Source of the DNA: Sphingomonadales bacterium
Lineage (GTDB): Bacteria; Pseudomonadota; Alphaproteobacteria; Sphingomonadales; Sphingomonadaceae
NCBI GenBank assembly: GCA_947470185.1
Contig: CANIRZ010000011.1
Coordinates: forward strand, 1 to 48,905
Direction of reading: 5' to 3'
DNA: 48,905 nucleotides
The notes below the pieces were generated by a model, which did no database searches, was not told the origin of the DNA, and saw only the letters and a program-made list of their open reading frames with translations. Each line of letters begins with the position of its first letter. Positions within the stretch are counted from its first letter, which is position 1. Made by a program: the position numbers and the translations under genes. Positions 30,293 to 40,258 of this stretch are shown here, piece after piece.

Positions 30293-31520
30293 ACGCACCC
30301 CGAACTCCTTCCGCAACCAACCCGACGAGCGTGGCCATTTTGGCCAGTTCGGCGGGCGCTATGTCGCCGAAACACTCATGCCGCTCGTGCTTGATCTGGA
30401 GCGCGAATATCGTGCGGCGCAACAAGACCCGTCCTTTGCTGCGCAGTTCGATGACCTGCTTGAGCATTATGTCGGTCGCCCATCACCGCTTTATTATGCC
30501 GAGCGCCTGACTGAGGAAGTCCGCAAGGACGCACCAGCGGGCAAAGGCGCGCAAATCTGGTTTAAGCGCGATGAATTGAACCACACCGGCGCGCATAAGA
30601 TCAACAACTGCGTTGGCCAAATTTTGCTGGCTATTCGTATGGGCAAGACGCGCATTATCGCGGAAACCGGCGCTGGCCAACATGGCGTTGCCACGGCAAC
30701 CGTCTGCGCACGTTTTGGCCTGCCCTGCTTCATCTATATGGGCGCAAAAGACATTGAACGGCAGCAGCCAAATGTGTTCCGCATGCGCCTGTTGGGCGCG
30801 GAGATCATTCCGGTGACAAGCGGCGCTGGCACTTTGAAGGACGCGATGAACGAAGGGCTGCGCGACTGGGTCGCCAATGTCCATGACACATTCTACATCA
30901 TTGGCACAGCCGCTGGCCCGCATCCTTATCCCGAACTGGTGCGCGATTTCCAAAGCGTCATCGGCAAGGAAGCGCGCGCACAAATGCTAAGCCGCATCAA
31001 CCGCCTGCCCGATTTGCTTGTCGCCTGCATCGGCGGCGGTTCAAACGCTCTAGGGCTGTTCCACCCGTTCCTCGATGACAAAGATGTGGCGATGCTTGGC
31101 ATTGAAGCGGCAGGTCACGGTCTCGACAAGGAACATGCTGCGTCTTTGGCGGGCGGTCGCCCGGGCATCCTCCACGGCAACAAAACCTATTTGCTGCAGG
31201 ATGCTGACGGCCAGATTGCCGAAGCGCATTCAATTTCGGCTGGGCTCGATTATCCTGGCATCGGCCCTGAGCATAGCTGGCTGAAGGAAATTGGCCGCGT
31301 GCGGTATGACAGCGTGACGGACACCGATGCGCTCGCTGCGTTCCAGTTGCTCTGCCGCACCGAAGGCATCATCCCCGCGCTAGAACCCGCTCACGCGATT
31401 GCAGCAGTTGAGCGCGAAGCCAAGAAGATGGACCGTGATCAGATCATATTGGCGAACCTGTGTGGGCGCGGTGACAAGGATATCTTTACTGTGGCCGAGG
31501 CTTTGGGGACGAAGATATGA
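30279..31520 (+). CDS. trpB: Tryptophan synthase beta chain
   Basis: Joins indole and serine using PLP. The start at 30279 ([15 protein letters not shown]) lies inside trpF; a longer frame exists but its extra residues are not family-like. The 413-residue protein shows [15 protein letters not shown] with PLP-binding Lys107, [15 protein letters not shown], the phosphate-binding [10 protein letters not shown], and [14 protein letters not shown] at the C-terminus. It is the subunit partner of TrpA but is separated from trpA here by a 63-residue membrane protein gene whose ATG overlaps the trpB stop. Confidence 0.97.
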   Translation: MTITERTPNSFRNQPDERGHFGQFGGRYVAETLMPLVLDLEREYRAAQQDPSFAAQFDDLLEHYVGRPSPLYYAERLTEEVRKDAPAGKGAQIWFKRDELNHTGAHKINNCVGQILLAIRMGKTRIIAETGAGQHGVATATVCARFGLPCFIYMGAKDIERQQPNVFRMRLLGAEIIPVTSGAGTLKDAMNEGLRDWVANVHDTFYIIGTAAGPHPYPELVRDFQSVIGKEARAQMLSRINRLPDLLVACIGGGSNALGLFHPFLDDKDVAMLGIEAAGHGLDKEHAASLAGGRPGILHGNKTYLLQDADGQIAEAHSISAGLDYPGIGPEHSWLKEIGRVRYDSVTDTDALAAFQLLCRTEGIIPALEPAHAIAAVEREAKKMDRDQIILANLCGRGDKDIFTVAEALGTKI

Positions 31521-31708
31521 AACAGCTAGTTACAAAACGGTCTTTGAATTTCTTTTTAGTCAGCGCCTTTGTAATGATTGCCATTACGTCATACTTATCC
31601 GGCTATACTGGCGCACGAATCCCCCTGCTGTCACCCATTTTAATTGTCGCAGCGGCTGGCATCACTGCCATGTGGCTTGAAATATTCATGCAGCGGCGCG
31701 CACAGTGA
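31517..31708 (+). CDS. Small two-helix membrane protein between trpB and trpA, function unknown
   Basis: A 63-residue protein that I do not recognise as a named family. It has a basic start (MKQLVTKRS), a first hydrophobic helix ([20 protein letters not shown]), a short loop with Gly/Arg, a second helix ([20 protein letters not shown]) and a basic end (MQRRAQ), suggesting both ends in the cytoplasm. Its ATG overlaps the trpB stop (ATGA) and its TGA overlaps the trpA GTG start. Ribosomes finishing trpB would therefore pass through it to reach trpA. This double coupling supports it as a real gene. A link to tryptophan synthase is only positional. Confidence 0.75.
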   Translation: MKQLVTKRSLNFFLVSAFVMIAITSYLSGYTGARIPLLSPILIVAAAGITAMWLEIFMQRRAQ

Positions 31709-32490
31709 CCCGCCTCTCCACCGCATTCTCTAAAGCGCATCCAGCCCTCGTCGCATTCATCACGGCAGGCGATGGCGACACCGCGGCCAATCTCGACGCG
31801 CTCGTCGCGGGTGGCGCGGATGTCATTGAACTTGGCATGCCGTTCACCGACCCGATGGCCGATGGCCCCGTCATCCAGGAAGCGAATATACGCAGCCTAA
31901 ATGCTGGCACCACGACGGCGGATATTTTCGCCCTCGCCTCCGCCTTTCGCAAGCGCCATCCGGACACGCCTTTGGTATTAATGGGATATGCCAATCCCAT
32001 GACGATCCGTGGCGGAGACTGGTTCGCATCCGAATGCAACAAAGCGGGCGTGGATGGTGTCATCTGCGTCGATATTCCGCCTGAGGAAGACCCGGAGCTT
32101 GGCCCTGCCCTTCGCAGCGCTGGCATCGACCTTATCCGCTTGGCGACGCCGACTACTGACGTTGCGCGGCTTCCCGCCGTCCTCGATGGCGCATCGGGCT
32201 TTTTATATTATGTCAGCGTTGCTGGCATCACTGGCCTGCAAGTTGCTGCGCAGACGAGTATCGATGAAGCCGTCGCCCGCCTAAAGGGCCAAACCGACTT
32301 GCCCGTCGCAGTCGGCTTCGGCGTCCGCACGCCCGAACAAGCCGCCAACATCGCCCGTGTCGCCGATGGGGTCGTTGTTGGCTCCGCCATTGTCGAATTG
32401 GTTGCCCAACATGGCGCCAGCGCTGCTGGTCCCGTCCGCGATTATGTGGCATCACTGAAGCACGCAATTGTCGCAGCCAGAAAGGCCTGA
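31705..32490 (+). CDS. trpA: Tryptophan synthase alpha chain
   Basis: Cleaves indole-3-glycerol phosphate to indole, which is tunnelled to TrpB. It starts with GTG at 31705, overlapping the stop of the small upstream gene; the N-terminus [23 protein letters not shown] is family-typical, and 261 residues is normal. Catalytic Glu42 is in [12 protein letters not shown] and Asp53 in MADGPVIQ, with the 11-residue spacing of the E. coli pair. The phosphate loop is [13 protein letters not shown] and the last barrel part [12 protein letters not shown]. accD starts 2 bases after the stop. Confidence 0.97.
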   Translation: MTRLSTAFSKAHPALVAFITAGDGDTAANLDALVAGGADVIELGMPFTDPMADGPVIQEANIRSLNAGTTTADIFALASAFRKRHPDTPLVLMGYANPMTIRGGDWFASECNKAGVDGVICVDIPPEEDPELGPALRSAGIDLIRLATPTTDVARLPAVLDGASGFLYYVSVAGITGLQVAAQTSIDEAVARLKGQTDLPVAVGFGVRTPEQAANIARVADGVVVGSAIVELVAQHGASAAGPVRDYVASLKHAIVAARKA

Positions 32491-32492
32491 AC

Positions 32493-33347
32493 ATGAACTG
32501 GGTCACCCGCGTCCGTAACGCCATTCCCTTCATCGCGAAGCGCGAGACCGCCGAAACACTCTGGCACAAATGCAAGGGTTGTGAGGCGATGATCTTCCTG
32601 AAGGAATTTGAGGAAAATCAGTCGGTCTGCCCCAAATGCGACCATCATGGCCGCATTGGCCCTGCTGCACGTTTTGACGCTTTGTTTGATGACGAAAGCT
32701 ATAGTATTCTGAAGCCACCGGTCGTCGGCGAAGACCCGCTGAAATTCAGAGATACGAAGAAATATGTCGACCGTATCAAGGCAGCGCGCCTTGCCACTGG
32801 CGAAACCGACGCAATGAAAACCGCCCGCGGGGAAATCAATGGGCAGACCGCTGTCGTCAGCGTGCAGGACTTTGCCTTCATGGGCGGGTCAATGGGCATG
32901 GCAGTGGGCGAAGCGTTCATTGACGCAGTAAAGGCGGCAATCCGCGCGAAATGCCCTTATGTCATTTTTACTGCGGCTGGCGGAGCGCGTATGCAGGAAG
33001 GTATATTGAGCCTGATGCAAATGCCGCGTTCCACCGTGGCGATTCAGATGCTGCATGATGCAGGCTTGCCGTATATCGTTGTATTGACAGACCCAACCAC
33101 TGGCGGCGTCACAGCGTCTTATGCGATGCTTGGCGATGTACAGATTGCAGAGCCGGGCGCGCTGATTGGCTTTGCCGGACAGCGGGTAATTGAACAGACC
33201 ATTCGCGAAAAATTGCCTGAAGGATTCCAGCGTGCCGAATATCTGCTTGAGCATGGCATGATCGATATGGTCACCCATCGCCGCGACTTGCGCGGCGTGT
33301 TGTCGCAACTCATCGGCTATCTCGCACCGGAGAAAAAGGCGGCTTAA
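32493..33347 (+). CDS. accD: Acetyl-CoA carboxylase carboxyltransferase subunit beta
   Basis: One half of the carboxyltransferase that makes malonyl-CoA for fatty-acid synthesis. In 284 residues it shows the N-terminal four-cysteine zinc finger (Cys27, Cys30, Cys46, Cys49; CKGCEAM and CPKCDHHGR) and the crotonase-like carboxyltransferase domain with [19 protein letters not shown] and [17 protein letters not shown]. It is placed between trpA and folC, the usual alphaproteobacterial trpFBA-accD-folC order, and starts 2 bases after trpA. Confidence 0.97.
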   Translation: MNWVTRVRNAIPFIAKRETAETLWHKCKGCEAMIFLKEFEENQSVCPKCDHHGRIGPAARFDALFDDESYSILKPPVVGEDPLKFRDTKKYVDRIKAARLATGETDAMKTARGEINGQTAVVSVQDFAFMGGSMGMAVGEAFIDAVKAAIRAKCPYVIFTAAGGARMQEGILSLMQMPRSTVAIQMLHDAGLPYIVVLTDPTTGGVTASYAMLGDVQIAEPGALIGFAGQRVIEQTIREKLPEGFQRAEYLLEHGMIDMVTHRRDLRGVLSQLIGYLAPEKKAA

Positions 33348-33370
33348 CCCAATCTCGCGAAAACCACTTG

Positions 33371-33400
33371 TTGTCATGCCCGCAAAAACGGGAATGACAA
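33371..33400. repeat. REP-like palindrome between accD and folC
   Basis: TTGTCAT (33371-33377) pairs with ATGACAA (33394-33400), and inside it CCCG (79-82 of the 333xx block) pairs with CGGG (89-92), around a six-base loop with one mismatch. The pattern resembles the short intergenic palindromes with a CCCGC...GCGGG core that are scattered in many proteobacterial genomes. Only one good copy is in this window, so repetition is not shown here. Confidence 0.5.
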
Positions 33401-33411
33401 AGGACAAGCAC

Positions 33412-34752
33412 ATGCCTGACCACGCAACATCCACTGACCCTGCCGTTCAGGCACAGCTTGACCGGTTGACCATGCTGTCGCCCGGCAAAGACGTTTTGGG
33501 CCTAGAAAGAATCGCTACGCTGCTGGAGCGGCTTGGCAATCCACATCATCATCTCCCGCCCGTATTCCACGTCTCTGGTACCAATGGAAAAGGTTCAACC
33601 TGTGCCTTCCTGCGCGGCGCAATTGAGGCGGCTGGGCTAACTGCGCATGTCTACTCCAGCCCACATCTGGTGCGCTTTAACGAACGGATCAGGGTCGCAG
33701 GACGGTTGATTGATGATACAACTCTGTCCGCACTCCTGTCCGAAGTTCTCGACCATGCAGAGGGACTACAAGCGAGCTTCTTCGAAGTCACCACCGCCGT
33801 CGCCTTCTGTGCCTTTGCGCGGACAAAGGCCGATGCATGTATTGTCGAGGTTGGCCTTGGCGGCCGGTTAGACGCCACCAATGTGCTGACGAAGCCTGTC
33901 GCCTGCGGCATTGCTTCGCTCGGCTTGGACCATGAGGCGTTTTTGTTGGCGGCGGAAGATGGCGTGCCCGACATGCCGCCACTTGACCGCATTGCCTTTG
34001 AAAAGGCAGGTATTGCGAAGTCCGGTGCGCCTTTAGTGACGCAGAAATATAGCGCGTCGATGGGAAGCACCGTTGCCGCGCAAGCGTCCTTGCACAACGC
34101 CGTGTTACACGCACGCAGCGAAGGCTGGGACGCGGCGGTATATGACGGCCGCCTCCATTACCGCGACGCCACCGGAAAGCTGAACCTGCCCCTGCCCCGC
34201 ATGCCGGGCGCACATCAGGCGGATAATGCGGCCTTGGCCATTGCTATGCTGCGGCATCAGTCAGCGATCCATGTACCAGAGGCTGCGTTGTCCGCCGCTA
34301 TGGAATGGACGCGCTGGCCTGCGCGTATGCAGTTGTTGGCCAATGGGCCGCTGACTGAATTATTACCCGAAGGTTCCAACATCTGGCTTGATGGCGGCCA
34401 CAACCCCGATGCAGGGGCAGCGATTGCCAAAACATTGGAAGACGGCCCAAGCGTGCATGTCATTATCGGCATGTTAGAGAACAAGGATGCGAATGGCTTC
34501 CTCGCACCCTTTGCGCACAAAATTGAAACGCTGACCGCAGTGCCAATAGCGGGGCATGCGCACCATGATCCAAAAGACCTGAGCCAATTGGCGCAGTCCC
34601 GCCTGCACATCGCAGACGCGCCGCCAGCCAGCAACGTCACCGCAGCACTCGAATTACGGGCGGCACAAAAGGGGCCAAGCAACGTCCTGATATGCGGGTC
34701 GCTATATCTGGCTGGAGAGGTTTTAAGACTTAACGATCAAGTCCCGGACTAG
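33412..34752 (+). CDS. folC: Folylpolyglutamate synthase / dihydrofolate synthase
   Basis: Adds glutamate to dihydropteroate and to folates. The start at 33412 is chosen over two upstream in-frame ATGs because AAAGGA lies 7 bases before it; the upstream ATGs fall in the palindrome. The 446-residue protein has the ATP loop HVSGTNGKGSTCAFLRGAIE, SSPHLVRFNERIRVAGRLI, the Mg-binding EVGLGGRLDATNV with HEAFL nearby, and the C-terminal Mur-ligase-like GGHNPDAGAAIAKTL. It closes the trp-accD-folC run and converges with ampG, 9 bases apart. Confidence 0.95.
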   Translation: MPDHATSTDPAVQAQLDRLTMLSPGKDVLGLERIATLLERLGNPHHHLPPVFHVSGTNGKGSTCAFLRGAIEAAGLTAHVYSSPHLVRFNERIRVAGRLIDDTTLSALLSEVLDHAEGLQASFFEVTTAVAFCAFARTKADACIVEVGLGGRLDATNVLTKPVACGIASLGLDHEAFLLAAEDGVPDMPPLDRIAFEKAGIAKSGAPLVTQKYSASMGSTVAAQASLHNAVLHARSEGWDAAVYDGRLHYRDATGKLNLPLPRMPGAHQADNAALAIAMLRHQSAIHVPEAALSAAMEWTRWPARMQLLANGPLTELLPEGSNIWLDGGHNPDAGAAIAKTLEDGPSVHVIIGMLENKDANGFLAPFAHKIETLTAVPIAGHAHHDPKDLSQLAQSRLHIADAPPASNVTAALELRAAQKGPSNVLICGSLYLAGEVLRLNDQVPD

Positions 34753-34761
34753 GGTCAGGAC

Positions 34762-36318
34762 CTAAGCCACTCGCTTGGGCTGCCCCTTCCACGCCAGCAG
34801 CCCGCCGGCGACCAACACCGCTGCAAAGGCCAATGTGAGATTAGTCGCAAACTCAAGCGGTTGCGAGAGTAATAGCCCGATAAGCCCAGCCACAACCAGC
34901 AGAAAGCCAAGAATACGAAAGGGGCCGACAGGTTCCTTTAGCGCCTTTTCATTGATGGCTTCCACTTGGTGGATGCCTTGGACGACATAGCCTTTGCTCC
35001 ACAGCAGCCAGAGCAAGACCATGCCCGGGATCGCTGCCACGACGGTGAAGCCCCAAAAGCCCACCCAGCCGACATTCTCGGCAACGATGCCTGCTGGCCC
35101 CGCCATGAACGTGCGACCAACGCCAGCGAACGATGAAAGCAGTGCGAATTGCGTCGCAGTGTACGCAATGCTTGAGAGCCCCGACAAATAGGTAGCAAAC
35201 ACTGTCAGACCAACGCCGCTGGTCAAATTCTCGGTGCAAATAGCGGCGACCATCATCCAGTAGCTGTTGCCTGTCGCGGCAAGGATCATGAACATGACGT
35301 TGGAGAACATCATCAACAATCCGGAGATAAGCAACGCGCGACCCATACCGAGCCACAAGATGAAAGGAGCGCCCAAGGCAGAGCCAATAATCAATGCGCC
35401 AAAGCCCCATAATTTGTTCGCCGAAATATAATCCAGATCGGAAAAGCCCAAATCAACGATCATCGGGCTTAACATCGCCTGCCCCATGGCATCGCCAACC
35501 TTGTAGACAAGCACGAAGCCAAGGATCAGGAACGCGCCATGCCGTGTCAAAAATTCGCGGAATGGGTTGACCACTGCCTCAGTCAGCCACTGCTTTGGCT
35601 TCATGCCCTCTACATGTGCGAAGCGATCAACAAACTTGCCCGGTCCAGCCCATAACGCGCCAATAATCGCAGGAATGATGCAGAATGCCGTCAGGCCATA
35701 AGCCGTTGACCAGCCAAGCCCTAGCCCCTCTTGCGAGGCGAAATAGATTGTCCCTGCACCCGCGATCAGGTTGCCTGTGCGATAGCCAAATTGGTTTGTA
35801 GCCGTGCCGTGCGCGAATTCTTCATCTTCCAATATTTCAATACGATAGGCATCAATGACAATGTCTTGCGTCGCCGACAGAAACGCAGTGATGAGCGCCC
35901 ATATAGCGAACTCTCCCATGTCACCAGGCTGGGGATTGCTCGCGCCCAGTTGCCAGATTGAGACGAAGAGCAAAGCCTGCACACAGAACAACCAGCTGCG
36001 CCGTTGGCCCAACAGCTTGGTCAGAAAAGGCAGATGCAATTTGTCGACCAACGGGGCCCAGAGAAACTTAATCGTATATGGAATACCCAATGCGACCGCA
36101 AAACCGATCGTGGCCGTGTCGATGCCAACTTTAGCCAGCCAGAATGTCATGGTTGCTACCAGCAACGTAAGGGGAAAGCCGCTGGAAATTCCGAGCAGGA
36201 AGGTGATCACGGGATTTTTGCGCAGATAGGGCCGGAATGTAGGAACGGTTAGCGCAATCAATGGCAGAGCAAGCAAGATGCCCGCAAAAATGATAAAACG
36301 CATTAAATCGACTGACAT
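34762..36318 (-). CDS. ampG: AmpG family muropeptide permease (MFS)
   Basis: An inner-membrane importer of GlcNAc-anhydroMurNAc peptides for cell-wall recycling. The start at 36318 is preferred to an ATG 72 bases upstream because GGAGGGG precedes it closely; it gives 518 residues with about 12-14 hydrophobic segments. AmpG-like features are LGISSGFPLTLLVATMTFWL, FLWAPLVDKLHLPFLTKLLG, FLSATQDIVIDAYRIEIL and the late CTENLTSGVGLTVFATYLSG. Permeases of this type feed beta-lactamase induction in some species; no ampR or ampC is in the window. The divergent 91-base gap to rluB should hold its promoter. Confidence 0.88.
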   Translation of the reverse strand: MSVDLMRFIIFAGILLALPLIALTVPTFRPYLRKNPVITFLLGISSGFPLTLLVATMTFWLAKVGIDTATIGFAVALGIPYTIKFLWAPLVDKLHLPFLTKLLGQRRSWLFCVQALLFVSIWQLGASNPQPGDMGEFAIWALITAFLSATQDIVIDAYRIEILEDEEFAHGTATNQFGYRTGNLIAGAGTIYFASQEGLGLGWSTAYGLTAFCIIPAIIGALWAGPGKFVDRFAHVEGMKPKQWLTEAVVNPFREFLTRHGAFLILGFVLVYKVGDAMGQAMLSPMIVDLGFSDLDYISANKLWGFGALIIGSALGAPFILWLGMGRALLISGLLMMFSNVMFMILAATGNSYWMMVAAICTENLTSGVGLTVFATYLSGLSSIAYTATQFALLSSFAGVGRTFMAGPAGIVAENVGWVGFWGFTVVAAIPGMVLLWLLWSKGYVVQGIHQVEAINEKALKEPVGPFRILGFLLVVAGLIGLLLSQPLEFATNLTLAFAAVLVAGGLLAWKGQPKRVA

Positions 36319-36409
36319 GCGGCCCCCTCCGAATACATTGCGACGATGACTAACGGCATTTTCCTGAATGGCCAGTGACTTTTGAAGCAATATGCGTCAA
36401 AGGCGCGAC

Positions 36410-37255
36410 ATGGTTAAACCTCCGTCAAAAGCACCTGCCCGTCCTACTAAGCCACCGCGTCTGCGTTGGGACAGCAAACCGTCGCGTAAACCCAACCCAA
36501 ATGCCGGCCCGAGCAAGGGCGCATTAGAACGCAAAGACGGTGAAGAACGCATCGCAAAGCTGCTGGCGCGCGCTGGCGTTGCGTCGCGGCGCGAAATCGA
36601 ACGTATGATTGCCGATGGCCGGGTAACGCTGAACAATGAAAAGGTGGAAACGCCCGCAACTTTGCTGAAATCGCTGCACGGGGTCGCTGTGGATGGCAAG
36701 GCCGTGGGTCAGCCCGCGCCAACCCAGCTTTACATGTTCCACAAACCCGAAGGCTGCCTAACCGCTGAGCGCGATTTTAGTGGGCGCAAGACCATCTATG
36801 ATGTTTTGCCCAAGGACTTGCCGCGCCTGATGCCCATTGGACGGCTCGATTTAAACACCGAAGGCTTGTTATTGCTGACCAATGATGGCGAATTCAAACG
36901 CCAGATGGAATTGCCATCAACAGGCGTTGAACGCACCTACCGCGCGCGCTGCTTTGGTGATGTCAGTCAGGAACAGCTAGAAGAACTCATTCACGGCATC
37001 GAGATTGAGGGCGTCACCTACGGTAAGATTGACGCCAATCTGGAACGCCGCACAGGCCGCAACGGCTGGGTAGAAATGACGCTGACCGAAGGCAAAAACC
37101 GCGAAGTCCGCCGTGTCCTTGAACATTTGGGGCTTGAGGTCAGCCGCCTTATCCGGACGCGTTATGGCCCATTCGTGCTGGGCGAACTTGCACCTGGCAC
37201 TGTGGGCGAAGTGCGCCGTGTTGACCTCATCGAATTTCGAAAGACGCTGAAATAA
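36410..37255 (+). CDS. rluB: 23S rRNA pseudouridine synthase, RluB type
   Basis: A RsuA/RluB-family enzyme with a Lys/Pro-rich basic N-terminus of about 40 residues, then an S4 RNA-binding domain (IAKLLARAGVASRREIERMI) and the catalytic domain with MFHKPEGCLT, GRLDLNTEGLLLLTNDGEF containing the catalytic Asp, and GKNREVRRVLEHLGLEVSRL. I chose the ATG at 36410, preceded by AAAGG at 7 bases, over an ATG at 36392; both remain possible. RluB, RluE, RluF and RsuA are hard to separate by eye; length and the S4 domain favour RluB. Its stop overlaps rsmD by one base. Confidence 0.87.
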   Translation: MVKPPSKAPARPTKPPRLRWDSKPSRKPNPNAGPSKGALERKDGEERIAKLLARAGVASRREIERMIADGRVTLNNEKVETPATLLKSLHGVAVDGKAVGQPAPTQLYMFHKPEGCLTAERDFSGRKTIYDVLPKDLPRLMPIGRLDLNTEGLLLLTNDGEFKRQMELPSTGVERTYRARCFGDVSQEQLEELIHGIEIEGVTYGKIDANLERRTGRNGWVEMTLTEGKNREVRRVLEHLGLEVSRLIRTRYGPFVLGELAPGTVGEVRRVDLIEFRKTLK

Positions 37256-37803
37256 TGCGTATTATTTCCGGCCAGTGGCGCTCGCGGCCGTTGATCTCGC
37301 CAAAAGGCGACACGACCCGTCCAACCGCAGACCGCACGCGCGAGACATTGTTTTCGATGCTCACCAGCCGACTTGGTTCATTTGAGGACTTACGCGTTCT
37401 TGACCTGTTTGCAGGATCTGGCGCGCTTGGGCTTGAGGCATTGTCGCGTGGTGCCGCGCATTGCACCTTTGTCGAGCAGGACGCGCTTGCGCTCGATGCA
37501 CTTCAAACAAACATCTCGAAATTAGGTGCCAAGGATCAAAGCGACGTGCGCAAATCGTCCGTGTTGTCACTGGGTACCGCCATCAAGTCTGCCGACATAG
37601 TTCTTATGGACCCGCCTTATTTAAGCGGCGCAGGCTCAGTGGCGCTCGACAAGCTTGTTCGATTCGGCTGGTTTGCTCCATCCGCATGGATCAGCCTAGA
37701 AACCAGTATCAAGGAAGACGTTGAAGTGAAGGGTTTCACGGTCGACACCGTCCGTAATGTTGGCAAGGCGCGACTAACACTTTTACGTCCCGAAGGAATT
37801 TAG
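37255..37803 (+). CDS. rsmD: 16S rRNA (guanine(966)-N(2))-methyltransferase RsmD
   Basis: Methylates G966 of 16S rRNA using SAM. In 182 residues it shows MRIISGQWRSRPL, RPTADRTRETLFSML, the SAM loop LDLFAGSGALGLEALSRGA, and the catalytic MDPPY. The start codon overlaps the rluB stop as TAATG, so the pair is translationally coupled. This fits a small rRNA-modification operon. Length and motif order match the family. Confidence 0.95.
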   Translation: MRIISGQWRSRPLISPKGDTTRPTADRTRETLFSMLTSRLGSFEDLRVLDLFAGSGALGLEALSRGAAHCTFVEQDALALDALQTNISKLGAKDQSDVRKSSVLSLGTAIKSADIVLMDPPYLSGAGSVALDKLVRFGWFAPSAWISLETSIKEDVEVKGFTVDTVRNVGKARLTLLRPEGI

Positions 37804-37893
37804 CCACGCGCCTGCTTTGCGGCATGTAATAGTTCCGCCAACACGCCGAACAGCGCTTGCGGTTCATCGCGCCGTTCCCTAACTGTTCGCTTT

Positions 37894-40197
37894 ATGTCAG
37901 ATATTCAGGTCCAAACCGATCCGTCCGAAACGGAACCGCCATGGCTGCGCGGATTGAACGCGCCGCAACGTGAAGCTGTGCTTACCACAGAGGGACCGGT
38001 TCTGCTGCTGGCAGGCGCAGGCACTGGAAAAACTGCCGCGCTAACGGCACGGATGGCCCAGATTTTATACACGCGCCAAGCATGGCCATCGGAAATCCTT
38101 GCGGTAACCTTTACCAACAAAGCCGCACGCGAGATGCGCGAACGTATTGGTGCAATGGTCGGATCAGCCGTTGAAGGGATGCCTTGGCTCGGCACGTTCC
38201 ATAGCATTGGTGCAAAGCTGCTTCGCCGCCATGCTGAAGTCATTGGATTACAGAGTAACTTTACAATCATCGATACCGATGATCAGCTTCGATTGTTGAA
38301 ACAGCTTATCCAGTCCGAGGATCTGGATGAAAAACGCTTTCCCGCGCGCGGGTTGGCGGGTCTGCTCGACAAATGGAAAAACGCGGGCAAATCGCCTGCA
38401 GATTTAGACGCCGCAGACAATGAAGCCTTTGCCAATGGCAAGGGAAAGCATATGTACGCGCTGTATCAGGCACGCCTGCTTGCATTGAACGCCTGCGACT
38501 TTGGCGATTTGTTGTTGCATGGCCTAAACCTGCTTAAAAACAACCGCGACATCCTCGAAAAATATCAGGCGCAGTTCAAATATATCCTTGTCGACGAATA
38601 TCAGGATACGAACGCGGTCCAATATCTCTGGCTGCGACTGCTGGCGCAGAAGCGCAAAAACATATGCTGCGTCGGCGATGATGACCAAAGCATTTATTCA
38701 TGGCGCGGGGCGGAGGTTGCAAACATCCTTCGCTTTGAAAAGGATTTCCCAGGCGCAAAGACGATCAAGCTTGAGCAGAATTATCGCAGTACACCACATA
38801 TTCTTGCCGCAGCATCAGGGCTGATTGATGCCAACAGCGCGCGGTTGGGCAAGACATTGTGGACTGAGCTGGACGATGGCGAAAAGGTTCGTATCATCGG
38901 CGTATGGGACGGCCCCGAAGAGGCCCGCCGCGTCGGTGAGGAAATCGAGGCTGTGCAGTATAAGGGCGAAACGCTCGACAGCATCGCCATCCTCGTTCGC
39001 GCGCAGCATCAGACGCGTGAATTTGAAGACCGCTTCATACAAATCGGCATTAACTATCGGATAGTTGGTGGCTTTCGGTTCTACGAGCGCGCCGAAATTC
39101 GCGACGCCATCGCTTATTTGCGTATCGTCAATCAGCCTGCGGATGATCTTGCATTTGAACGGATCGTAAACGTGCCCAAGCGCGGCATTGGCGATAAAGC
39201 GGTGGAGAAAATACACATTATCGCACGCGCAGAACGTGCGCCATTGTCGGTAGCTGCGGCGCGCCTTGTTGGGACGGATGAACTTACCGGCAAGGCACGC
39301 AAGTCGTTGGCCGATCTGGTGGTCGACATTGCCCGCTGGCGTGATGAGGCGGCGGCGATGTCGCCTGCCAATCTGACACGCCTGATATTGGATGAAAGCG
39401 GCTACACCGCCGTCTTGCAAGCTGAACGCAGCGTTGAGGCATCTGGCCGCCTTGAAAACCTAAGCGAACTTGCCCGCGCGATGGAAGAATATGAAACTTT
39501 GGGCGAGTTTTTGGAGCATGTCAGCCTCGTCATGGACAATGACCGCGGCGACACGGGCGCAAGCGTAACGATCATGACCATTCACGCCGCCAAGGGCCTC
39601 GAATATGATAATGTCTTCTTAGTCGGATGGGAGGAAGGCATTTTCCCGTCGCAGCGCGCATTGGATGAAGGCGGCCTTGCCTCGTTGGAGGAAGAGCGCC
39701 GCCTCGCTTATGTCGCAATAACCCGCGCCAAACGTAAATGCACTATCATCCATGCCGCCAACCGCCGGATTTATGGCCAATGGACAAGCAGTATCCCGAG
39801 CCGCTTCATTGAAGAACTGCCGCTTGACCATATTGAGGCAGAACAGAGCATGACAGGTGGCGCATCATTATGGCGTGCAAACTGGAGCGAGCAATCGGAC
39901 CCGTTCGCGCATTTGGCAACCGCGAACCAAGGCCGGAGCAACGCGCGTGGCCCCGGTTGGCAAAGGGCTGCAACGTCGGGCGGTTTCAACCCCCGCCCCC
40001 AGCGCATTGCCGAAAACACCCGCAGCGCCGTCAGCCTTGGCAACAAGGGTCGAAGTGACCTCAGCATTGGTCTTCGCGTCTTCCATGAAAAATTCGGCTA
40101 TGGCGCGATTGCATTGATTGAGGGCAACAAGTTGGAGATTGACTTTGAGCAAGCCGGACGCAAGCGCGTCATGGATAGCTTCGTAAGCCTAAGCTAA
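37894..40197 (+). CDS. uvrD: ATP-dependent DNA helicase UvrD/PcrA
   Basis: A superfamily 1A 3'-5' helicase for mismatch and excision repair. Of 767 residues, the Q motif is GLNAPQREAV and Walker A LLLAGAGTGKTAALTARM, with Ia at LAVTFTNKAAREMRERI. Walker B is ILVDEYQDTNAVQY (Tyr where UvrD often has Phe), III GDDDQSIYSWRGA, IV LEQNYRST, V TIMTIHAAKGLEYDNVF and VI LAYVAITRAKRK. The last 130 residues are low-complexity and end in a Tudor-like patch (GLRVFHEKFGYGAIALIEG). The start ATG lacks a strong ribosome binding site, and the 90 bases before it hold no clear promoter. Confidence 0.95.
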   Translation: MSDIQVQTDPSETEPPWLRGLNAPQREAVLTTEGPVLLLAGAGTGKTAALTARMAQILYTRQAWPSEILAVTFTNKAAREMRERIGAMVGSAVEGMPWLGTFHSIGAKLLRRHAEVIGLQSNFTIIDTDDQLRLLKQLIQSEDLDEKRFPARGLAGLLDKWKNAGKSPADLDAADNEAFANGKGKHMYALYQARLLALNACDFGDLLLHGLNLLKNNRDILEKYQAQFKYILVDEYQDTNAVQYLWLRLLAQKRKNICCVGDDDQSIYSWRGAEVANILRFEKDFPGAKTIKLEQNYRSTPHILAAASGLIDANSARLGKTLWTELDDGEKVRIIGVWDGPEEARRVGEEIEAVQYKGETLDSIAILVRAQHQTREFEDRFIQIGINYRIVGGFRFYERAEIRDAIAYLRIVNQPADDLAFERIVNVPKRGIGDKAVEKIHIIARAERAPLSVAAARLVGTDELTGKARKSLADLVVDIARWRDEAAAMSPANLTRLILDESGYTAVLQAERSVEASGRLENLSELARAMEEYETLGEFLEHVSLVMDNDRGDTGASVTIMTIHAAKGLEYDNVFLVGWEEGIFPSQRALDEGGLASLEEERRLAYVAITRAKRKCTIIHAANRRIYGQWTSSIPSRFIEELPLDHIEAEQSMTGGASLWRANWSEQSDPFAHLATANQGRSNARGPGWQRAATSGGFNPRPQRIAENTRSAVSLGNKGRSDLSIGLRVFHEKFGYGAIALIEGNKLEIDFEQAGRKRVMDSFVSLS

Positions 40198-40224
40198 CGG
40201 AACGTTCACCCTTTGGAAGTGTTT

Positions 40225-40248
40225 CCTATGAAGATTTCATACCATAGG
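40225..40248. promoter_or_regulatory. Nested inverted repeats upstream of the hydrolase gene
   Basis: TATGAA (40227-40232) and TTCATA (40236-40241) are inverted around GAT. An outer pair, CCTATG (40225-40230) and CATAGG (40243-40248), overlaps them and runs into the AGGAG ribosome binding site. It could be an operator or a translation-controlling hairpin. Confidence 0.3.
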
Positions 40249-40258
40249 AGACTGCAAC

